DNA from: AWTP1-13 sp963832445
GTDB lineage: Bacteria > Pseudomonadota > Alphaproteobacteria > Rhizobiales > Hyphomicrobiaceae
Direction: 5' to 3'
Length of the DNA stretch: 64,000 nucleotides
Assembly: GCA_963832445.1 (NCBI GenBank)
Contig: CAWHUM010000007.1
Coordinates: forward strand, 62,001-126,000
This document shows positions 60,731 to 64,000 of the stretch, one piece after another. Positions within the stretch are counted from its first letter, which is position 1; each line of letters begins with the position of its first letter. A model generated the notes under the pieces. That model worked only from the letters and a program-made list of their open reading frames with translations, made no database searches and was not told where the DNA came from. The position numbers and the translations under genes are program-made.

Positions 60731-60898
60731 ATGCATAGTAACGTCGAGACAAATAGAACTGCCATGGTCGCGCAGACCATCTCCCTAACGATAGTGGGCT
60801 TGTTCTTCTCCGCTGCCTTCTTCTACGCATTGACGCATCCGGACCCTCCCTCGGCAGGGGCATCGACCCAACCTTTTCATACCGAGATCGGTTCGTGA
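60731..60898 (+). CDS. Small single-span membrane protein
   Basis: 55 residues from the ATG at 60731 (GAAGGAAATCACC before it). One membrane helix (VAQTISLTIVGLFFSAAFFY) with a short periplasmic or cytoplasmic tail ending THPDPPSAGASTQPFHTEIG. It follows the DUF1127 gene by 51 bases and may be co-transcribed. Unrecognised. Confidence 0.5.
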   Translation: MHSNVETNRTAMVAQTISLTIVGLFFSAAFFYALTHPDPPSAGASTQPFHTEIGS

Positions 60899-61064
60899 CC
60901 CGGGTACACCCCAGCTATGAGCTCAGTCGATGATCGTGACTGGCATCATTGGAGCTGTCTGCGGACCCCATCCTTGGCTGCCGCAGCGCATGAGTCCGCT
61001 GTTGGCTCGGAACTGACTACTTCCGCCCTGCGCGCCTCGTCCGGAATCGGGGATCAACTGACGG

Positions 61065-62741
61065 TCAGCGGACGTCGTTGGTCTTCATCAAGAGCGCTGA
61101 GAACACGCGCGTCATGACCTTCTCGGCATCGTTCGCCAGCGATTTCGCCCGCCATGCGACGAAGCCGTCGGGGCGAACCAGCGCCGCCCCGGCTCCAGAC
61201 AGACCGTAGGCCTCCACAAAGCGCAGGTCGGGGTCGCGCAGGGGGGCGGTTCCAACGCAGTGGGTCTCCAGGTCCAGTCCATTGAAACGGCTGGCCGCTG
61301 CGCGGGCGGCCGCGCACCAAGGAGCGCCCTCGAAGGTTGCCAGGAGGACGCACGAGCGTCCGAACAGGTCGATCGTCGAGACTCTTGTGCCGCCGCGATT
61401 GAGCCAGACGTGCGGAGCCCGAGAGCCGGGGCGGCCGAATGTGAGACGCGGGTCGTCATGGCCCTTGTCGTGGCCCCTCTCGTGGCTCGTGTCCTCGCCG
61501 TTCTCGGCCAGGATTGCCGGCGAGCGGTAGAGGTAGCCGAGCTCGATGTTGAAATCGTTGGCCGGCGGCTGGAAGTCCTTGGCGCCGAGATAGGTCGCCG
61601 TGCGTGTGACGTAACGCGTATAGGCCTGCTCGACCGTGAACTTGCCGACCGGCTTGCGCTCGACCTCGTAGGTGTCGAGCAGCTCACGTCCGGCAACGCC
61701 TTTGAGCACGAGCGCCAGCTTCCAGGCCAGGTTGTGGGCATCGTGAATGCCGGTGTTGCCGCCGAAGCCTCCGTTGGGCGGCATCAGGTGGGCGGCGTCG
61801 CCGGCGAGGAATACGCGCCCGTCTTGGAAGCGGCGCGCCACGTCGGAGGTGGCCCGCCAACGCGCGACGCCGTCGATTTGCACCGCCAGGTCGGGAATGC
61901 CCGCGCCGATGCGAACCAGCTCGATCAAACGCTTCTCGCTGACGTCGGCGGCTGCGTCGGCCGCGGCGCGCGGATCGACTTTGGGGTCGCCGACCGTATT
62001 CACCACCAGGAAGCCCGTCGTGCAGCTCTTTTCCATGCGGAAGAAGCCGCCCAGAACCGGATTGTTGATGTAGATGACGCTGAGGGGCTTGCCCAGCAGC
62101 TGCCGGGTGAGATCGGCACGGAAGTAGATGGTGATGCTGTTGGAGAACACGCCGCGGCCGTCGAAGGGGATGTCGAGCAGCTCGCGCACCTTGCTGTGGG
62201 CGCCGTCGGCGCCGACCAGATACTTGCCCCTCAGGCGGCGCTGCTTTGCGGTATCGACGTCCTGCACGGTGAGCGTCACGCCGTCGGCGTCCTGATCGAC
62301 GCCCACCACTTCGTGCCCTTCGAGCACCTCGGCGCCGGCAGCCTGGGCGCGCCTGCGCAGGATCGGCTCGAGGCCGGGTTGGGAGACAAACAGCCGCCGG
62401 CAGGGGCTCAGCGCATCCACGCCCTCGTTGAGGCTGGGGATGATGTCGGCGAGCTTGCGTCCTGCGAGCGAGTCCATGATGACGAGCGCGCCCTCGGGCT
62501 CGAACTCCCTGAGCGACTGCTCGCGCACTTCCTGCTCAATACCGGCGTTGCGGAACATCTCGAGCGTGCGCATGTGGAAGAATGCGGCGCGCGGGAGCGG
62601 CGAGCCGCCGCGCAGACGCTCCACGGCCAGCGATTGGATGCCGTGCTGGGCCAGGAACATAGCGGTCGACAGCCCGATCAGGCCGCCGCCCGCGATCAAG
62701 ACTGGAACCTCCCGGTCGGTCTGCGCGCCGTCCCGATTCAT
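61065..62741 (-). CDS. FAD-dependent aromatic-ring monooxygenase (PheA/TfdB/MhpA type)
   Basis: 558 residues from the ATG at 62741 after GGGAGG. FAD motif VPVLIAGGGLIGLSTAMFLA (GxGxxG), YLVGADGAHSKVRELL (DG motif) and VFLAGDAAHLMPPNGGFGGN with TGIHDAHNLAWKLALVLKG (GD motif) are typical of group A flavin hydroxylases. The C-terminal thioredoxin-like domain (STIDLFGRSCVLLATFEGAP, DGFVAWRAKSLANDAEKVMT) places it with phenol-, 2,4-dichlorophenol- and 3-hydroxyphenylpropionate-type hydroxylases. It hydroxylates an aromatic ring with NAD(P)H and O2. It is co-directional with the upstream receptor of an ABC importer, which suggests uptake and hydroxylation of the same or a related compound. The longer frame to 62840 lacks support. 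Confidence 0.85.
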   Translation of the reverse strand: MNRDGAQTDREVPVLIAGGGLIGLSTAMFLAQHGIQSLAVERLRGGSPLPRAAFFHMRTLEMFRNAGIEQEVREQSLREFEPEGALVIMDSLAGRKLADIIPSLNEGVDALSPCRRLFVSQPGLEPILRRRAQAAGAEVLEGHEVVGVDQDADGVTLTVQDVDTAKQRRLRGKYLVGADGAHSKVRELLDIPFDGRGVFSNSITIYFRADLTRQLLGKPLSVIYINNPVLGGFFRMEKSCTTGFLVVNTVGDPKVDPRAAADAAADVSEKRLIELVRIGAGIPDLAVQIDGVARWRATSDVARRFQDGRVFLAGDAAHLMPPNGGFGGNTGIHDAHNLAWKLALVLKGVAGRELLDTYEVERKPVGKFTVEQAYTRYVTRTATYLGAKDFQPPANDFNIELGYLYRSPAILAENGEDTSHERGHDKGHDDPRLTFGRPGSRAPHVWLNRGGTRVSTIDLFGRSCVLLATFEGAPWCAAARAAASRFNGLDLETHCVGTAPLRDPDLRFVEAYGLSGAGAALVRPDGFVAWRAKSLANDAEKVMTRVFSALLMKTNDVR

Positions 62742-62837
62742 GCAGCATACCTCCCATGCCGCTTTTTTGGGCAAGGGTGCTACGCCAGGGCCCGCCGCGT
62801 CAACCCTGGCCTGGGTGGGGCCGCGTTTGCTCGGCCT

Positions 62838-62871
62838 CACCCCCGGTCATCGATGGTGGATGCCGGGGGTG
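62838..62871 (-). terminator. Hairpin between the ABC receptor and monooxygenase genes
   Basis: Stem CACCCCCGG / CCGGGGGTG, 6 bases past the ABC-receptor stop; no T-run. It could reduce read-through into the monooxygenase gene. Confidence 0.4.
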
Positions 62872-62877
62872 TGGGTG

Positions 62878-64000
62878 TTAGGCCCAGGCCGGCTTCGGGA
62901 ACTGCACCGGTCGCGCGCCAGTCTTCTTTGCCGGGTAGATGCCGACGACCTCGCCGTTCTGCCACTGGCCGACAGCCCACGGATCGGCGTTGAGCTGGTT
63001 CCTGTATTTGATCTCGCCCCAGATGGTCTTGAACGTCCCGTTGGCGATCGCGTCGCGGATCTTGGCGCGGTCGATTTCGCCGACCGTCTCGATCGCCTGC
63101 TGCGTGACCTCCAGGCAGGCATAGACGCTGACCGCCCCGGCTTCCGATTCACGGTTGAACATCGCCTGGTGCGCCTTGTGGTACTCGGCCAGACCCGGCT
63201 CGCTCGGGTTGATGCCGCCAAACAGCAGGATGCCGTCGACCTTGTTGCCGAACTTGGCCTTGAAGCCTGGGAACGGCGTGCCGATCGCCAGGTACATGAT
63301 CTGCGGGTTGAAGCCCACGATCTGGCATTGCTCGGCCAGCATGAAGGTGTCAGGCGGATAGCTGAAGGCGATGAACGCGTCGGGATTGGCGGCCGAGACC
63401 TCGCGGACCAGCGGTTGGAGGTCGGAAGCTCCGAACGGATAGCTCTTGTTCAGAACGATCTCGAGACCCTCTTTCTTGGCCGAGTCCACGAAAGCCGCAT
63501 TGAGCTCGGTGCCGAGCTGCACCCCCGCATAGATCACCGCCACGCGGCCCTTGATCTTGCCCTCCTTCTTGAAGCCGGCGATCATCGCCGACAACGGCTG
63601 GGTCGCCTCGTTCGGTTGCACCAGGTGCCAGAACGCATAAGGGAGCTGCGGCGCCAACTCGTAGAGACGCGCTGCAGCCGATGTCGAGAGGATGACGGGG
63701 TACTGATATTTGTTGATGACCGGCGCCGAGGCCATATTCATGTGGGTGGCGTAGGGGCTCAGGATCATGTCGACCTTGTCCGACTGGATCAGGCGCTCGG
63801 TGAGCTTGAGCAATTCGTCCGGCTTGCCCTGGTCGTCATAGCCCACGAGGTCGATCGGAACCTTTTTGTTGAACTTCTTCAGCAAAATGCCGCCGGCATC
63901 GTTCACGCGCTTCTGCCACAGCTTGTACTGCGACACGGTGGTCGATTCCGCGCCCGGCCCGAGCGGGCCGGACTGCGTGATGGCGTAGCCGAAGCGGATC
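62878..64000 (-). CDS. ABC transporter substrate-binding protein, LivK type (5' end off the window)
   Basis: About 374 residues of the C-terminal part are visible; the start and signal peptide lie beyond 64000. IRFGYAITQSGPLGPGAEST begins the binding fold, followed by KLWQKRVNDAGGILLKKFNK, VDMILSPYATHMNMASAPVI, RVAVIYAGVQLGTELNAAFV, FPGFKAKFGNKVDGILLFGG and AGAVSVYACLEVTQQAIETV. This is the branched-chain amino acid/aromatic receptor type (Peripla_BP_6). It is upstream of the FAD monooxygenase on the same strand, so aromatic acids are a plausible ligand. Ends GARPVQFPKPAWA. Confidence 0.88.
   Translation of the reverse strand, partial: IRFGYAITQSGPLGPGAESTTVSQYKLWQKRVNDAGGILLKKFNKKVPIDLVGYDDQGKPDELLKLTERLIQSDKVDMILSPYATHMNMASAPVINKYQYPVILSTSAAARLYELAPQLPYAFWHLVQPNEATQPLSAMIAGFKKEGKIKGRVAVIYAGVQLGTELNAAFVDSAKKEGLEIVLNKSYPFGASDLQPLVREVSAANPDAFIAFSYPPDTFMLAEQCQIVGFNPQIMYLAIGTPFPGFKAKFGNKVDGILLFGGINPSEPGLAEYHKAHQAMFNRESEAGAVSVYACLEVTQQAIETVGEIDRAKIRDAIANGTFKTIWGEIKYRNQLNADPWAVGQWQNGEVVGIYPAKKTGARPVQFPKPAWA

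Noticed and set aside
1..64000. tRNA or rRNA genes
   Set aside because: No cloverleaf with TTCGAATCC-type arm or rRNA-like stretch recognised by eye; a tRNAscan run would settle this.

Overview
The window is GC-rich alphaproteobacterial chromosome, most likely Hyphomicrobiales. The signs are eroded homologues of a Rhodobacter-type gene transfer agent (GTA), a ccmI-E-F-H cytochrome c maturation cluster, Caulobacter-type xylonate genes, a DUF1127 protein, and many dispersed GC-rich palindromes typical of that order. No rRNA, tRNA or CRISPR array was recognised.

Layout. 1-8.7 kb: catabolism (DoxX end, XylD-like dehydratase, S41 protease, SDR, crotonase, XylX-like dehydratase, class III CoA-transferase). 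8.8-14.6 kb: PepN, a kinase-like protein, and an ECF sigma/probable anti-sigma/periplasmic sensor unit. 14.7-23.4 kb: GlnE, an OmpR-type two-component pair, a DegP-type protease, a trypsin-like protease and a YcxB-like protein. 23.4-28.3 kb: ccmI-ccmE-[DUF559 nuclease]-ccmF-ccmH. 28.6-34.8 kb: HlyD-like protein plus PilZ-containing processive GT2 synthase, a glycine-zipper lipoprotein and a PhoP/PhoQ-like pair. 34.9-47.7 kb: a broken GTA cluster (gp1, gp2, gp3, a gp12/gp14 fusion, gp15) mixed with IS remnants, a TumE/TumA-like toxin-antitoxin pair and a toxin-tip/immunity-like pair. 47.8-64 kb: IS1595 remnant, DUF4189 protein, dienelactone hydrolase with divergent HxlR regulator, TRAP binding protein, two DUF1254-family proteins, aldehyde dehydrogenase, BTAD-TPR regulator, small stress-type proteins, FAD monooxygenase and an ABC binding protein that runs off the end.

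Three things stand out. First, a family of paired palindromes (A then B, 75-81 bp each, 13-14 bp apart) occurs at 6.1, 12.7 and 19.1 kb. Stem changes are compensated, and the ends supply stop codons, and in one case N-terminal codons, to neighbouring genes. Second, a different GGGGAGGGG palindrome occurs as inward-facing pairs; one pair encloses a complete DUF559 nuclease gene inside the ccm operon. Third, two small toxin-type modules in the GTA region are each bounded by a duplicated 3' end of the neighbouring gene, which looks like site-specific insertion.

Caution: seven genes carry in total 13 apparent frameshifts, and in every gene the length is restored to a multiple of three by removing exactly one base per shift. 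This uniform +1 pattern suggests base-insertion errors in the sequence more than real gene decay, so these genes are annotated as frameshifted CDS over their full extent.
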